This document shows positions 46,860-58,378 of a DNA stretch of 64,000 nt, one piece after another (positions within the stretch are counted from its first letter, which is position 1; each line of letters opens with the position of its first letter). The notes beneath the pieces are model-generated. The model was not told the origin of the DNA. It was given only the letters and a program-made list of their open reading frames with translations, and made no database searches. Made by a program: the position numbers and the translations under genes. The stretch spans positions 3,970,278 through 4,034,277 of the forward strand of contig BFEA01000063.1 of NCBI GenBank assembly GCA_003427395.1, written 5' to 3'. The DNA is from Chara braunii (taxonomy: Eukaryota > Streptophyta > Charophyceae > Charales > Characeae).

Positions 46860-48500
46860 AAAGGTACTTCTCCTACAGGAAGCGCTACCGAAATTTCTAC
46901 AAAACCAAGGAGTTAGTCAAATTTCACTTTTCAAGTCTCCGATGGGAAGCGATGCCGGAATTTTTACAAAACCAAGGAGTTAGTCAAATTTGACCTTCAA
47001 AGTTTAACTTTTGTCCAAGTTTATATATCTGGTTTAGTAAAAATCAGGAAAGCTTTGTTTTCTAGGGGAAGTGTCGCCCGAATTTTTACTAATTCAGGGA
47101 GTTGGACAAAATTTGAATTTGGAAAGTCAATATTATTTTCAGAGTCAGTATTTAACTTTTTATAAATTTGGAAAGCTACTTTTTCTACGGGAAGCGCTGT
47201 CGAAAGTTCTGCAAGTCTAAAAAAATAGTTTAATTTTGCTTTGAAATAACTCAAAGTCTAGTGTTGAGTTCTTACCTGACTTGGTATAAATCTGGAAAAT
47301 CTACTTCTCTAAAGGAAATTCTGCCAAAAGTTTTACTAATTCAGGGAGTTGTGTGTCCGAAAATCGACTTAACGCGGGTTTCACATTGAAAGATTCAAAA
47401 CGCGTTGAATCCACGTTGAATCCCGTTTTAAAGTCCGTTGGACGAGTTATAACTTATAACAACACATACGATGATTTTTTTCGCGTGCTAAAAATAATCA
47501 AAAATAAATAAATAAAATATAAGGTCGTAGATTTTTTTTAGCTCTACAACCTCATATTTTTATTTTTATTTTTTAAGCTTTTACAATATTAAAAAAAAAT
47601 AAAAAACATAAAGACAATGGAAGAAAAAAAAAAAATGAAATCAGTGTTTTTTTTTGTTACACAGAGATATTTTTAGGGCTAAAAAAAAAAAACAGAAAAA
47701 AAAGCTAAAAATATAGGGTTATAGATATTTCAAAGATGTACAACAACGTTTTTTTTTATTTTATAACTTCATGTATTAAAAAAAAAAACGAAAAACATAA
47801 AAACAAATAAGAAAAGGAAAAACAAACACGCACGCACACACATACGCAACACAGACTAACATACATAAATACACACACACATGCACACACACATGCACAC
47901 ATACACACACACATATACATAAACACACGCACATACATACATATTCATGCACAGACACACACATACAAACATAAGCGGACACACAACACACGTACACACA
48001 AATAACTGGGGCCTTGGGGGTTGGGGGATGTGGGGGCGGATAAGTTAGAGGGCTTCCGGGTAGGTTTGGGGACTGGTGACGGGGGGTTGGTGAGTGGTGA
48101 GTGGTAGGCCGGTTGGTGTTGGTCTAATTCAGTGGTATAAGAGGTGCTTCAAGGGTTGGGGGAATGTTTTTTTTTTTTTTTTTTTGCTTAGGGCCACATG
48201 TTCCGGACCCCGCATATCAATTTTGTTTTTCCGAAAAGCGCGGGAGCGACCCATTTTCGTGTTTAACGGGAACTCAACAAGATTTTTTCAAATTCAACGG
48301 GATTCAACGAGAGTTTAATTCCCCCGTTCCCCGTTAAAAAGACATAGAGTCAGAGAGTTAGACAAAATTTGGCTTTTTAAAGTTAGAATTTATTTGAGTT
48401 TTTATATTTAAGGTAGTATAGATTATGAAAATACATTTTTTCTACGGGAAGCGCTGCCGAATTTTTCTTAATTTAAAAGAATTAGATTATATTTTGTTAG
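46860..48500. repeat. About 123-bp diverged tandem array interrupted by copy B
   Basis: A core close to GGGAAGCGCTGCCGAATTTT recurs at about 46876, 46943, 47066, 47189, 47314 and, beyond the inserted element at 47350-48349, at about 48448. Copies are often followed by CAGGGAGTTGGACAAAATTT. Confidence 0.8.
47350..48349 (+). mobile_element. Mutator-like non-autonomous element, copy B (1.0 kb)
   Basis: It is inserted in a tandem array. The flanks TCAGGGAGT (47341-47349) and TCAGAGAGT (48350-48358) match in 8 of 9 bases and look like a 9-bp target duplication. The left end reads TGTGTGTCCGAAAATCGAC then TTAACGCGGG. The right end, read inverted, is CTCTATGTCTTTTTAACGGG. Both ends carry subterminal GTTGAATCCCGTT motifs. 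Inside are an AT-rich core, a CA/TG tract (47820-48000) and a G-rich segment (48005-48110). A 9-bp duplication with long, motif-rich ends suggests the Mutator group. No transposase frame. Confidence 0.7.
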
Positions 48501-50160
48501 ATGGCGACTCTGACGATCCATCTTGCATAGGGGAGATTTCGCCATTGGTCTATCTTTCTTTGGGCATTGACTTAGAGGTAAATTAGACTTAGTTGATAGG
48601 AGAATTTTGAGCAAGAATGTGCTATGGAGATTCATTCCCCATACACTGATAATTTAACCTGAGCATTAACTTGTCTTGTGTTACGAGTCCTTTTGGTCGT
48701 TTCGATTCAAGATTGAGACTAGATTCAACTTGATCTCATAATGATCATTTTTTGTTATCACTGATAACAGGTCCGTTGTCGATTCGTCGGTTTACGATTC
48801 AACTTCAATTCGCTCTCGCCAACTCAACCTAAAGGCTTTAGCCTTGTGGTTTGAATTGTTTCATTAGTTTTTTTTTCGAACTTTATTGAATAGACATTTA
48901 ACAAAGATACTGAGTGTCTTATTTATGGAAGGTTTGACAAAGGTTGGGGCTTGTATGGCTAAAGTGAGGGGTGTGAGTGTAGAGAGTGGTTGAAGTTGAG
49001 CCCGCGTAATGTATGGGCTTTGGTTGAATCTTTGATATGATTGTTGGTATGTTTATGGTTCATACTCTAGATATGACTGTCTGCGATTACATACATATAT
49101 GGTTGAAAGGAGTCCCACTATGATTGTGAGAAGTGGTCGTCTCATATTTATACCCCTTTATATATATACATGACCCTTGAGGGTTTGTGTTGCCTACTGC
49201 AACTGTGCATAAGGGTTAAATAGATTGTGCCTTACGAGAAAAAGGAGATCCTCTTTTACCTTTTGTTTTTTTAAGTTTTATAGTTGGACGTTGGAGTCCG
49301 TGACAACCGTCAAAGTCAAACCCTTTAATTTCTCTCCGGACGCTGAATGATGGAGCTTGCCTCCATGGCCTCGAGAAACGACTTCCACCACAGGTATGAA
49401 CCTGTGTACCACCCACTCTCCGCAGGGTGCAGAAGAGGGTGTGATTCTCAACCGCCTTGGGGGTTGTCCAACGTCGAGAAATTAACACCTCAAGGAGCGT
49501 GTCAACCGACACTTGAGTGTCAAGAGGACCACGTGATTATGGGTACTACATAATACTCCATCGTTGCGACTGCTTGCATACGCTTGCATTACTAGTAGGC
49601 CCTGCGTCCACGCAGTTTTATATTAAGTCTTACGCTCGTCGCCGAACCGATTTCTGTATCAGGAGGTTACGGGTTGGCTACTGAAGGGACTAGGAGTGTT
49701 TGTTTTGTTTTAGTGTGCATTTTTAATTTATGTTCTTAGTGTGGTGTAACTCGTCGTAAGTGAGATACGTCCTAGTCGATCGTCGACGAGTCGTGCTTGG
49801 GACTTCATCCCCCCAATACGTCGGTTCTCTTGCGGGTACGATAGAGGAGTAAGATTGCGCATACCCCCTATGCTATAACGTACAAAAAACGCCCTCGGTT
49901 GGTCCACCTCTGCGATTGCAACTGATTAGCTTCCGTACTGTAGACTGTTAGCTCGGCGGGGATACGCCCACCGAAGAGAGGTGACAACTCCCGCAGGTGG
50001 AGGTAAGTTGTACGTCGCGTAGGCCATATCCTGTCCAAGGGGTTCGTGAAAGGTATGGTTGGCGCACTCGGTCGGAGCGGATGCAGAAGCTCCATTTGTG
50101 CTGCGATAAGACCAACTCTGCATTACGCGGCCGGAAGGGTCCGCCCATTGTGGGACCGAT
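48500..50160. other. No gene recognised
   Basis: Mixed DNA. The minus-strand open frame at 49216-49512 has no recognisable motif. Confidence 0.55.
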
Positions 50161-50242
50161 GCACTCGACAACGGGTAGCAGTGAGGCGGGCGGCAGGATG
50201 GGGTGGGCGGGCGAAGGGGGATTTGGGGCTCGTAGTGGTTTA

Positions 50243-50460
50243 AAGGGCTTCCGGGTAGGTTTTGGGACTCATAAGGGGGGGGTCAAATCTTTTTTTTTAT
50301 TTTCTGGTCTTAGTGTTTGGGCGGGTAGGGCTACGTGTCCGAGGCCCAACGCCCCCAATCCGTTTTTTCGGATTCAAACCCTCGTTTTATTGTTAAACGA
50401 AATTCAACGGGGGCTCCGAGGGCTATTCAGCGGGTACAACGACATTTAATTTCGTCTCTT
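50243..50460 (+). mobile_element. Mutator-like non-autonomous element, copy C (one end)
   Basis: CTTCCGGGTAGGTTTTGGGA (about 50249) followed by a T run, then GGGCTACGTGTCCGAGGCCC and AAATTCAACGGGGG, parallels the right third of copy B. The left part is absent. Confidence 0.6.
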
Positions 50461-50999
50461 ACCCGTTGTCAGGATACACGGGATTAAGAGATGGGGGGAG
50501 AGGCGAGACAAAGATGGAGAGGAGGGAGATTACCAAAATCGTTATAGCGACGTCCAAAAATAGTCTCCCCGCCGAATGTCCAATCAATGTCTACCACAAA
50601 AATGCCGAATCAGATCCTGGGCCTCAAAGCCTGATGAAACCTCTACCTATAAACTCTCTCTTGCTCTCTATGAAAGAAAAAGAAGAACGAAAAGAAGAAG
50701 AAGAAGGAGAAGAAAAAGAAGAAAAAGGAGAAGAAAAAGAAGAAGATAAGAGATGGAGATGGAGGGCGAAAACAGCAGGAAGAAGAAGATGTCGTCATCC
50801 TCACTGTCTCACCTGAAGGTGAATGCCGCCATGTCGAGTTGCCAACGTATCACTGATGCAGATCGTTGACATGGACTCCAGCTATGGCGCCCAGGTAAGT
50901 ACTGCCGTTGCATGTATGGCCACCGCCTCTCGCTCTCGCTCTCTCTACCTACTTCTCTACCTCTAGCATAGCGTTGTGTCTCACTGCTCCAACATCGTG
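50461..50999. other. No gene recognised; GAA-rich stretch
   Basis: Contains a GAA/AGA-rich segment (50670-50760) and a GTAAGT string at about 50895. Confidence 0.5.
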
Positions 51000-51470
51000 T
51001 CACCCAAGAAGTGAGTTACTCGAACTGTGTGTCCGCCCTGGCCTGGCCCAGCTATAAGTAGCGTTGTTCCTCGCAGGTATGCCTCTGGCCTTGGCTTGAA
51101 ATGGTCTGCCTGGGTCTCTACCGAACGTCCCACCCTCCCTGCTGATGCAGAAGGGAGTGTTTGGTACTGGACAAAACGAACCTGGCCCGAACAGGCCTGA
51201 CTGTGAACGAAGAAGGTAAAAAATGTAGCCTTTGTTCAAATAGACAAAAAGTCTGTTCGGACGAACTGCAAGCTTGAAATATTGTCCGAACATGCAAAAA
51301 TAAGACAATAAATAAATAAATGAATGCTGACTCAAATCGAATCCTACGGCCCTAAGGTCAGTCGTGGGCCTCCAGTGCGCATGTCTGTGCGACCTGGGGG
51401 GGGGCAGCAACCGTCGAGTCCTCTAAACGGGCCCCGTGTGCAAGCTCATCATGTAACACCCCCCCCCTCG

Positions 51471-51985
51471 TTATGAAGCCAAGTCGGGTCGAGGGCGAAG
51501 TTGACGATCCGATGGTGGAACCTGGACGTAAGTACGGCGTGGAGCCCAAGGTAATGGCTTGCCTTGCCGTTCTCGTTCGTAACGTGCGAGGACATCAGGG
51601 ATTGTAGCCTGAAGTTTCACACGAGTCAACCAACGATCCGCCTTATGGTTGCAAAAGGAGAAGTGTACTAAGTACTCCATCGACTTGGTGTCGTTGCGCC
51701 GTTGTGAAATGATGTCGTTGACCTCCTGAAAACCGTTCATGGAGGGTGGGTCTTGTGATCGTCGCCCGAGAAAGTCGTCGTGTTCTGCCGAAACAAAAAA
51801 GCTAACTTTGAACAATGAAAGTCAGCGTGGATGGGCAAATGGGCAGGCACCTGAATGAGAAATGAAGGTTCTTCGGGTGCATCACCAGCGGGTGCTACAG
51901 TGCACCAAGACCTCATCCATTTCAGGAGAAGCTCGCGAGAGATATCCTGCTTAAGGCTGAATTCCGAGGCGGAGACCAAAACGAG
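51471..51985 (-). pseudogene. GPY/F-like region and chromodomain of gypsy copy 2
   Basis: The 51737-51979 frame carries the basic, hydrophobic segment before the chromodomain (EFSLKQDISRELLLKWMRSW, HADFHCSKLAFLF), as in the GPY/F module that ends chromoviral integrases. After a frameshift, 51471-51815 carries a chromodomain (FQEVNDIISQRRND, MEYLVHFSF, ADRWLTR) and a C-terminal tail (KLQATIPDVLARYERERQGK). Chromodomains direct integration toward marked chromatin. The protein would act inside the nuclear pre-integration complex. The tail resembles that of gypsy copy 1. Confidence 0.85.
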
Positions 51986-52035
51986 GTCACCTGCACGGAA
52001 CGGACAAGGAAGACGTAGGTGATTGACTTAACGGC

Positions 52036-53004
52036 TCATGTGTTGCTGCATCTTCGACATCTGGTCCCGTGCCTTGACGAGGTGCTCTTGTATCCGTCGA
52101 ATGAAGATAAGGTAGTCGTAGACTCGTAGCTCTCGATCGCCCGTGGGACGATGGTGTCCAACGACGATGTGACCAACGAGTTATGCTCAAAGTTAAACTC
52201 AAAGGGCGACATCCCGATAGCCAGATTAACGAACGAGTTGTAAGCCAACTCGACGTGCGACAACCGCTCAACCCAATCCTTTTGGTTGGGACGAATGAGA
52301 GTGCAAGAAAGAACCTGTGCGGTTTGATGCGCCCTGTTCATCTGGCCATTGGATTTTGTGTGGCGAGCCTCGGCTTGAGGGATGAGCCTCATCGTTTCAT
52401 GAGAGCCAACCAAATGTCGGACATGAACCTAGTGTCGCGGTAGCAAGCCATCTCCTTGGGATAACCCTAGGTGCCAACTCAACCGGAGTAGATAGCCTTG
52501 GCTAACTCGGGTGCCTTGGCGTGATAGCGACCAGGCAAAAACGTGGCGAACTTGGTGAGTCGATCGACCGACGTGAAAATCCCATCCATGCCGGTTTTGT
52601 GCTTGGGAAACGACCCAGTGGTGTCCATGGCCATAAATTCCCGTAGTCTCCAACTCGTCGAACGGATGACGATTGTGGGATTTGTAATACCGACAAACCT
52701 CGCATGACTCGCAATAGCGTGTGACGTCACCGAGAAGGCCGGGCCACCAAAAGCGCTCGCCAAGTCGGCCAATCCTACGATTGACTCTAAAGTGTGCGGT
52801 AGCGGGAGCGTCGTCGTACTCACCAACAAGCCGCGTACGCAAATGTGGATCACTTGGCACACAAAAAAGTTCCCCCGCGAGTGGACTAGCAAATAGCCCT
52901 CTTGGATCCGATAGTGCGATGGCGCCTGATTTGGAGAGGATCAATTCACGTACTTGTCGCGAAACTCGGGGTCGACTTGGTAGCCGCAGATAAAGCTGTC
53001 CCAA
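52036..53004 (-). pseudogene. Integrase of gypsy copy 2 (catalytic residues lost)
   Basis: The zinc-binding region (52429-53004 frame) keeps a downstream His (TAHFRVNRR) and CESCEVC, but the first His is Tyr in EYDDAPATAHF. After a frameshift, the core starts EFMAMDTTGSFPK (first catalytic Asp kept, 52479-52892 frame). The second catalytic Asp is replaced by Tyr in CYRDTRFMS (TAC, 52442-52440). In the 52036-52413 frame the third acidic residue is Asn in SNGQMNRAHQ (AAC, 52337-52335). The protein would have joined element DNA to the host chromosome. With two of three metal-binding residues gone it could not. Confidence 0.87.
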
Positions 53005-53620
53005 AAGTCATCATCAATGTAAAATGTCGAGTAGACAGTGGTACAAGGATCCGGGCACCACGAAAGAGCGTCTGCAAAACGATTTGACTTTCCCGGAATT
53101 TGATCGAGGAAAAAGTCAAGCTGGTCGATGAAAGTCATCCAACGGGCGAAGGTACTATTAACCGTGTCTTGGGTCTTGTAAAACACCAACAGATTGTTAT
53201 TCATTACCAATCGGAATTGACTTCGACCAAGAAGAAAATGTCGCCACCGCTTAAGCGTGTGTACGAATGCGTCGTCAATCAAATGCACATCGGGCAGCTT
53301 CTTGCTAAAGTATGCGACTGGGTGTCGATCCACGCCATCACGTTGCTCGAGGATGGCACCAATGCCCATAGCCGGACACATCAATAGTTACGTGAGTAGG
53401 CAAAAGAGGGTCATAGATGTGTAAAACCTCCGCGGATAGCCAAGCTGCTTTGAGGGTAAAAAATGAAGACCACGCATCGTCGTCGAAGTCGCTCCTCCCA
53501 TTGAAGCTTGGTCAAATTAGTCGTTGTTGGACCAAATACCCTTACAAGGGTATTTGGCCATGCTTTTGCAGTCAACACAACAACGACATCTGCTACCATG
53601 ACGAGGCTGGTCTGAAAGTT
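52941..53620 (-). pseudogene. RNase H and end of RT of gypsy copy 2
   Basis: The 52941-53384 frame shows GIGAILEQRDGVDRHPVAYF, KRWRHFLLGR and DQIPGKSNRFADALS, the usual layout of gypsy RNase H and its connection to integrase. The segment just upstream (TIDVSGYG, IYDPLLP, LTKLQWEE) is readable only by changing frame twice between 53384 and 53540. The Glu and Asp expected in the middle of RNase H are altered (LIDDAFVHTL, VMNNN). Confidence 0.82.
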
Positions 53621-53640
53621 CAAGGTGCGTGCGTTTTTCG

Positions 53641-54650
53641 CATGATACGTTTAAACGATTTCCTCGACCATTAAGGCCGAGACAAGTCGGTGAAAAAATT
53701 TCATTAAGTACATGTGCGTGTTATTGAGATGCGCGCTCTGATGGTTAGGGTCGGTAGTAATACCCTTCGACCAAAGAGGTCGCGGGGTCGATTGGGTTAG
53801 TGATGTGTCAGATAGACCTACGACACACACTAAGACTTAATCGTCAGCACGTTAGTTGAAATAAATTAATATACGCCCGGCCATACGGCCATACGACCGT
53901 AGCAAACTAAAGGTGTGTGATCATCGGGTCTGCAGTAGCACCTAAATTGCTAAGCACTTGCTCAAGCAGTACCTCTGTCTTACTCATATAAAGCAAATGA
54001 GGTTGAGTCTACCGCTCGGCCTCCCATGTGAAGGGAGGTGTTTGCCTCTTGGACAGTGACTTCCTGACCTCGCGGCACCCAAACAATGGGTGGTTTCGTC
54101 CCTTTCAGAGGGAAACATCATTATAGACTTTGATATCGCTCACATAGGGCCTAGACTTGGGCTACTTGAACTGGTACCCGCCTATCTACCGGTACTGGCC
54201 CTACTGGGCGTTTAAAAAAAAAAATGCCAACTTTTGTCTTCTTCTGCTCGGCCCCGAGTACCCGACGCATTTACCTCTACTTGGTGTAGTACCGGCCTAC
54301 CGTCTACTTGAGTAGTTAACCCGCTACAACCCCCAATGTCACGGTCGCAGGTAAGTAGGACCTTCCGATCAATCAAGTGCCCTTGCAGTTCACACACTCA
54401 CTCAAGACAACGAGCACACAGATAGGCGTACAAACCAGCAAGCGTGTAGGCACACAGACCTAGGAAACGGGCTCAGACCACTAGTCGGACTGAGCCCAAC
54501 TACTGTATACATATTGAGCTGCTCCTTTCTACTCAAAGTGGGAGCTAGCTCAATAGGTTTGGTGATACTTGACGAACGGGGAATGTGGGGATCGAGGCCG
54601 AACAATTGCTGAGACTAGCTCCTTTTTACTAAAAGCCCCACTATGATTTC
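53641..54650. other. No gene recognised
   Basis: Mixed DNA. Short minus-strand frames at 54212-54397 and 54402-54605 have no motif. Confidence 0.55.
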
Positions 54651-54659
54651 GCCCCAGTT

Positions 54660-54735
54660 TCGGTCGACCAGGACTCAAACCCATGACCTCATTATCAGAG
54701 TTAGTTGCAACTTGCCCCGTTGAAACGGGGTTTGA
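54660..54735 (-). tRNA. Weak tRNA-like sequence
   Basis: On minus GGGTTTGAGTCC resembles a B box, and AACTC-TGATAAT-GAGGT can form an anticodon-type arm with one mismatch. The D-arm and acceptor stem are not convincing. Probably a tRNA-derived repeat fragment. Confidence 0.25.
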
Positions 54736-54779
54736 CACTTGGCAAGTTAGGGTAGTTAGGAGTTAGATTTTGTTAGACT

Positions 54780-54895
54780 TTTGTTTTTCTTTCTTCTTTG
54801 CTTTTTTTTTTCCCTTAGATTTTTTTTTTTTTTTTTTTTCTTGATTAAGGATTTTTTTTTATTTTTTTTTTATTTTTTTTTTTAACGAGTACAAA
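54780..54895. repeat. T-rich tract
   Basis: Several long T runs broken by A or C. Confidence 0.9.
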
Positions 54896-55426
54896 CCTCT
54901 TTAATAAACTTATCTTGTTTTATTTGCCCCAAGTTTCGGGCAAATCATTCCCGGGAAGTCTTCGACATCCCGACGCGATTGCAGACCTTCGGACGAGGTC
55001 GACCGGACCCTATCATGCATGCGAGCAGGACGTGGTACCGGCGAGCGATCGGAGAACAATGGAGATGCCGTACGGGGAGCAGCGGAGAGGTCGCGTGATG
55101 ATAGCAGGAGGAGAATGCACTGAGGAAAAGGAGGTGGATCTCGCAGAAAGAAGACGGGGGCTGCGCATGCAAGCAGAGGAGAATGGCGAGATAGAGCGTG
55201 AGGAAAGATCGAGAGGGGGTTGAAAGCGCGAAGGAAAAGGATGGCCGCGCGGAAGGAGGTGCGAGGGGAGGTAGCGCAAGCAGGCAAGAACGAAGATGGC
55301 GTGCGGGGAGCAGCGGAGAAATTGCGCGATGAAAGCAACGAGATGGCGGCGAGCGGGAGAAAGAGAAGTGCCAGAGGAAGGAGGAGAATGTCGTGACGAA
55401 GGAGGAGAAAGGGAATAGACGAAGAG

Positions 55427-55486
55427 AAGAAGAAGAAGAAGAAGAAGAAGAAGAAGAAGAAGAAGAAGAAGAAGAAGAAGGAGAAA
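55427..55486. repeat. (GAA)n microsatellite
   Basis: About 18 GAA units inside a wider purine-rich region (55060-55500). The Arg/Glu- and Ser/Phe-rich open frames there are compositional. Confidence 0.97.
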
Positions 55487-55852
55487 GAGAGAGAAAGGAC
55501 GAGGGGCGATTTACCTCGCCCCGCAGTTGGTGATGGCGACAGGCCGGACTTAAGGTGCCCATCACAGACGCTCAGCTTCAACACCCTCATCCCGTAGGCT
55601 TCAGGGAGAGCAGTTGCGGCTTTGTTGTGGTGTTGCCTTCATATCCGCATTAGCGCTCCATTTGTATTGGGAGGTATCTCGACTTGGAAAAGGACTTCTG
55701 CGCTCTTTGCCGATCGATGCCCGACATGTTAGAGTGTGCATTTGAGCCTGTCGAGTCCCCATGATGTTATTTTGGTATGCTGCGCCACGTGGCGGATCGT
55801 CTCGATAGGTAAGTTCAATCTCGCAGCAAACTACACAGGACTTCCAACGAGA

Positions 55853-55895
55853 GGATGAGCAAAATCGAATGAATCTAACTCTAGAATATGGAAGT
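55853..55895 (+). repeat. 35-bp module, isolated copy
   Basis: ATGAGCAAAATCGAATGAAT followed by CTAACTCTAGAATATGGAAG matches 17749-17791. A GGTAAGTTCAATCTCGCAG string lies about 45 bases upstream. Confidence 0.6.
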
Positions 55896-56507
55896 GTACA
55901 CAACTACCCGTGTGCGTGTGTGGGTGTGTATGCGTATACACGAGTGTGTGTGTGAGAGAGAGAGAGAAAGAAACGTACCCGATTCACTTGGTGGTCATGC
56001 CATTTCACGAATTCGATTATGAAGAACGCACGAACATGGTCGAGTTGTCGACCATCTGCACTGGGTAGTGGCAAACAAGTGTCTAGCGTAGGCAAGCGAA
56101 TTAACGAATACTCGTTTTCTCTCGTATTCTAATGGTAAGTGCAATTTCACTTGGACACAACATCAAATGGGTTAGTCGGGGGTGAATCTTTCCATATTGT
56201 AAAGGAAGACTGATTTCGGGCTTGCACGTTGGGTGAGAGGCAAAGCCAGATCCAGGTAGCGATTGGCTGGCACGAGTAGCAAGGGTTGCACGGGGAGTAG
56301 TGCGCTTTTATCAATGGACGGGGTACATCGACGTGGAGAAGAACGAGAGATAGAGGGTGAAGGGAGAAGGAGAAGTAAGGAGAAGAAGAAAATGAAGATG
56401 AGGAGGGAGAATCGGGAGGAAAGAAAGGGGGATTGACGCAATTCCACCGATGACATTACGATTTTATCTGGTCTGAAAGATAACTTATATACATTCATTA
56501 TCATATT

Positions 56508-56545
56508 ATTATTGTTGTTGTTGTTGTTATTATTATTATTATTAT
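56508..56545. repeat. (GTT)n/(ATT)n microsatellite
   Basis: TTG units passing into ATT units. Confidence 0.95.
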
Positions 56546-56789
56546 CTACATTCATTTCTTTTTATCCTTCCTACAAATGCATTTGCCCCTTCGTATCTCA
56601 GTTGCAAGCAGATCGGTTGTGAATGGCGATACCGTGTCGAGTGTTGGGAGGAAGAAAGGGAGGGAGAAAGAGTATACTTACCTGTGAGCGAGCATGCTGC
56701 ATTGGGGGTTTCGCTGCGGTTAGGTTGTGGGCTACGAAGGTTATCATCCACTGTCTCAAAGGTTTCGCCTGCCTCGGGCGCTGTTGACA

Positions 56790-57420
56790 GGCGGCGACAC
56801 AGAGAGGGAGAGAGACATACAGACAGACAGAGAGAAAAAGACAGACCGACAGACAAGCCAATCAGACAGGCAGACACATGGACCGTGACAGACAAACAGA
56901 AAGAGACAAAAAGTGACACACAGAGTCACAATGACAGTCACACAAGGACAACCTACACAAGTGACACACCGACATTGTGACACACATAGTCACAATGGCA
57001 CACACACTCAGATACGGTGGCACAAACACACATTGCACAGTGACACACACTCAGATACACAGTCACACAGATGCAGGGTGGCACAGACACACAGTGCACA
57101 GTGACATACACAGTGAAAATACACAGTCGCACTGTGACAGACACATATATACAATGAAACACACAGCCACGGTGACAGACACAGTGTCACATACACGGTG
57201 ACACAAGATACACAGACACAGTGTCACATATACTGTGACACAAGATACACAGACACAGTGACACAAGATACACAGACACAGTGACACAAGATACACAGAC
57301 ACAGTGTCACGTACACGGTGACACGGATACACAGACAAAGTGATACACATACAGATATACAGTGACACACAGGGAGAGACACATACGCACAGAGAGTGAG
57401 ACAGAGAGAGGGAAAATGTA
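56790..57420. repeat. Degenerate CA-rich minisatellite
   Basis: Repeats of the type GACACACAGTCACA. Within it, a regular unit ACACAAGATACACAGACACAGTG recurs at 57200-57300. The long Cys/Val-rich minus-strand frames are artefacts. Confidence 0.92.
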
Positions 57421-57429
57421 CCTTGTGTA

Positions 57430-58340
57430 CACTCACGGTGTGCTTTAGTAGTGACATGATTGACATCATGTACATTGGTCTTCAAAATCAAAGTGAGTCT
57501 TTCGTGTGAATACGACTGTAGAATGAAATGCAAGTAGTGTAGGTTGGGCGCACAGTGCCAGATAGAGAGGAGCTACGTTGGATACCGTGTTGGTGCAGTC
57601 TGAAGGCTTGAACATTGACTCAAGAGTTCATTGTATTGCTCTTATCTGGATGAAATCTCGGTGCATTTGTGCTCTCTGTTTGTACGTGACTACTTGATTT
57701 TCCAACTTGGCTTTCAGTATATCATTCTCACTCATACTCCCTGCATATCCATCTTTCAAAATTTATTTATTTATTTTATTTTATTATTTTGTTTTCTTTA
57801 TCATCGATTATAGTCGTGAGTTGGCCGAAATCGGATATGCCACGGGTAACCAGGTGTTGCACGCGGCCAGTCGAGGAAAGAAGATGTTGTTCGCAACCAA
57901 TCGAGTGAGTGTATGCGGTGGACCGTGTTGTACTATGTGGTCTGGTCGCGCTTTGGCAATAGCCTTGGCCACGGGAGAGGGAAGGAAGTGAGATGAATAA
58001 AGTGTCGGTGCGGGAGCTCTGACCAAGTCCCAATCGAGCCAACTAGTGTTAGGATGAGCGAGGTTGTCCCCATCGCCTCATATATATCCCTGTATCAGGT
58101 TGTATGTACTACCCCATAATTATTATGCATGCATCTGTATCTGATTATATGAATCTGCGGTTTCTACTGGACTAAATCGGAGATATGAGAAATGTTATGC
58201 ATATATGAATAATCGTTTTGAGTGACCTTTTATTTCTTACATTGCAAATGCATGATGGGATGTAGACCCCATGCATGCCGATCTCGTTGTTTGACTGTTG
58301 ATATAAATTGTGTATGGCTAACTATTTCTTGAAAACATAT
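57430..58340. other. No gene recognised
   Basis: Mixed DNA. The plus frame at 57707-57991 has no motif. Confidence 0.5.
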
Positions 58341-58342
58341 GG

Positions 58343-58378
58343 TGAGAACGAGAAGCTCTCGTACGGGCTGTCTCACCG
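58343..58378 (+). other. Two-level hairpin
   Basis: GGTGAGA (58343-58349) pairs with TCTCACC. Inside it ACGAG and CTCGT pair around AAGCT. Function unknown. Confidence 0.6.

Larger units (their letters stand above)
51000..53640 (-). mobile_element. Ty3/gypsy chromovirus copy 2 (5'-truncated, frameshifted)
   Basis: Read on minus, this copy holds the end of RT/connection, RNase H, integrase, GPY/F-like region, chromodomain and the start of a 3' LTR. Gag, protease and the RT core are missing: homology stops at about 53600, just past a palindrome at 53532-53557. At least five frameshifts separate the domains. A purine-rich tract (51469-51459 on minus) followed by TGTTACATG (51458 downward) marks a probable polypurine tract and 3' LTR start. 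The far end of the LTR, about 51000 or beyond, is not located. Confidence 0.88.

Noticed and set aside
54910-55590. 226-codon minus-strand frame
   Set aside because: Phe/Ser/Leu-rich product of a purine-rich tract; an overlapping frame is almost as long, and no motif is present.
56542-57533. Long Cys/Val-rich minus-strand frames
   Set aside because: Translations of a degenerate CA minisatellite in several frames.
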